From assembly GCA_008933995.1 (NCBI GenBank), contig WARS01000034.1, positions 3,636,707 through 3,700,706 of the forward strand: a stretch of 64,000 bases of DNA. The letters are read 5' to 3'. Source of the DNA: Datnioides undecimradiatus (lineage: Eukaryota > Chordata > Actinopteri > Lobotiformes > Datnioididae). Of the stretch, positions 62,695 to 64,000 are shown piece after piece; position 1 is the stretch's first letter, and the number at the start of each line of letters is the position of its first letter. Both the position numbers and the translations under genes were made by a program. Below the pieces are notes generated by a model, which did no database searches, was not told the DNA's origin, and saw only the letters and a list, made by a program, of their open reading frames with translations.

Positions 62695-64000
62695 AGTCTT
62701 TTTCATTTTTTGAGTTTACAGATTAGTGCGAGTTTGGTGAAGTACTGCGCATAACTGAATGTACTGACATGTATTTGTTGGCCGTCGTGGCCTGTGCATG
62801 AGAAATAATGTATTGGAGTTACAGGGTGATCTTTGTGTTGTTTTTATTTACTCAGGCATTGATGTGATTTACTCAACAATGATTTACAGATGGATTAATT
62901 CAGGTCAGGAGCCTCTTTACTGCGTTTCCTCACATTTCTATCCTCAGGCCAGCTTTTTGGACCGCATGAAACAACACATGATAAGAATGAGGCGACTGTG
63001 CCCGCTAATGAGGACCTTGTGGGTACGAATCCCCATTCAGGACGTGTGTGTCGGCATGTGCGGGGTAAAGAAAAAGTGATTGTGAATGCGCCGCTCAGAC
63101 TCTCATGCTTATGAAATGTGCAGGACCTCACTGAAATGTGACAAAACAAACAGAAATCCACCTTTTGTTTACTGGCATGCATGAATTCTTAACTCCCTCC
63201 AGGAGCGAGGCTGAACTCTTGTACTGGCAATTACAAGTGTCTCTGTGTGGATGAGTTCATGCATACCTATTGGTGCATGTGTATTTTGCTGGCAAATTGT
63301 CTTTTAGCTTGGCCAACTGGAGAACGTTACTGCGGGCCAAGTCATTAGCCACTGAAATAAAGCAGCTTTGTTTTGTTGTCATGGTCCACAAAATTCTATT
63401 TAAAATCAGGCAAACTTCCAGAAAGAGACAGAAATAAGGGGGACAAAGGGAAAGGGAAGAAGCCTGCTTGGAGTACAGTATCTGAATCCAACTGCCTCTG
63501 CGCCTTCACTGATCACAATTAATCAGAACCTCCTTGAGCTGAACATGACATGCTCATTTCAGACATCACTGGCACACAGCGAGCGGCAAAGAGCTTTAAT
63601 TGGTGTTGTGAGGGATGGACGCTGGAATGAGAGTGCATTTCCTCGCATAAATGGTGGGAAAGAGGGAGCCAAGGAAGAGAGAAGAAACAGTCCGACTAAT
63701 AAAAAGGTCCTCGGGCGGCTCTTGTGGATTGAAAGAAAAGATTCTAATTTCTTTCCAAAGTTTCCAGACGTAGCTGGAGTCGATCAGAAATAAGATAAGC
63801 TGCTAGTGAGAGGACGGTTAAATTGACTTGATTCTCGTTATTCCCCGAGTCAATTGCGACGAATGGGAGAAAGCAAGTGTTCATACTGAGTATTATCTCT
63901 CTTTCAATTATGAGCTGGCTCCCATCTGTCAGTCACACACTCGCTCATGCTTTGTCCCCCCCTTGTGCACGCAGAGTTACAGGTCCCAAACGCTCATCCA
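62695..64000. other. Noncoding flank after the Tc1 element
   Basis: Nothing recognisable. A GGTACGAATCC sequence at 63018-63028 resembles a tRNA B-box but no tRNA fold surrounds it. Confidence 0.6.

Noticed and set aside
63018-63028. GGTACGAATCC, similar to a tRNA B-box
   Set aside because: No A-box at the right distance and no cloverleaf around it.

Overview
The window is from a vertebrate nuclear genome, most likely a ray-finned fish. It carries one large first coding exon of a MID/TRIM E3 ligase, dense (CA)n/(GA)n microsatellites, several repeat families I recognise from teleosts, and a Tc1-type DNA transposon. There are no operon-like gene clusters, and almost none of the many short open frames look like real genes.

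Layout. Positions 1-7963 are intron downstream of the coding exon, because the gene runs on the minus strand. The coding exon is 7970-8763 on the minus strand. It encodes the RING finger, a long hinge and both B-boxes of a mid1-like protein, and it has a clean GTAAGC donor and a pyrimidine-rich CAG acceptor. The coiled coil, COS box, FN3 and SPRY parts would lie beyond position 1. Upstream, at about 23162-23640 on the minus strand, a GC-rich block combines an inverted CCAAT box, a TATA-like element, a CT-rich leader and a consensus GTAAGA donor. I propose it as an alternative first, noncoding exon and promoter of the same gene, about 14.4 kb from the coding exon. This is inference. The remaining 38 kb on that side is noncoding and holds microsatellites, degenerate interspersed repeats and a few blocks that look like conserved regulatory DNA. 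At 61489-62692 a 1,204-bp Tc1-like element sits on the plus strand. It has perfect 27-bp inverted repeats, TA duplications and a 303-codon open DD34E transposase frame that lacks an ATG and the first DNA-binding helix-turn-helix.

How the parts fit. If the first-exon model is right, most of the window is the 5' part of one gene and its regulatory desert. Splicing would then create a 23-codon upstream ORF whose stop overlaps the first possible main ATG, which suggests translational control. I found no RNA gene, CRISPR array or new multi-gene system. The most informative items are the mid1-like exon with its expanded hinge, the predicted first exon with the uORF, and the nearly intact but headless Tc1 copy.
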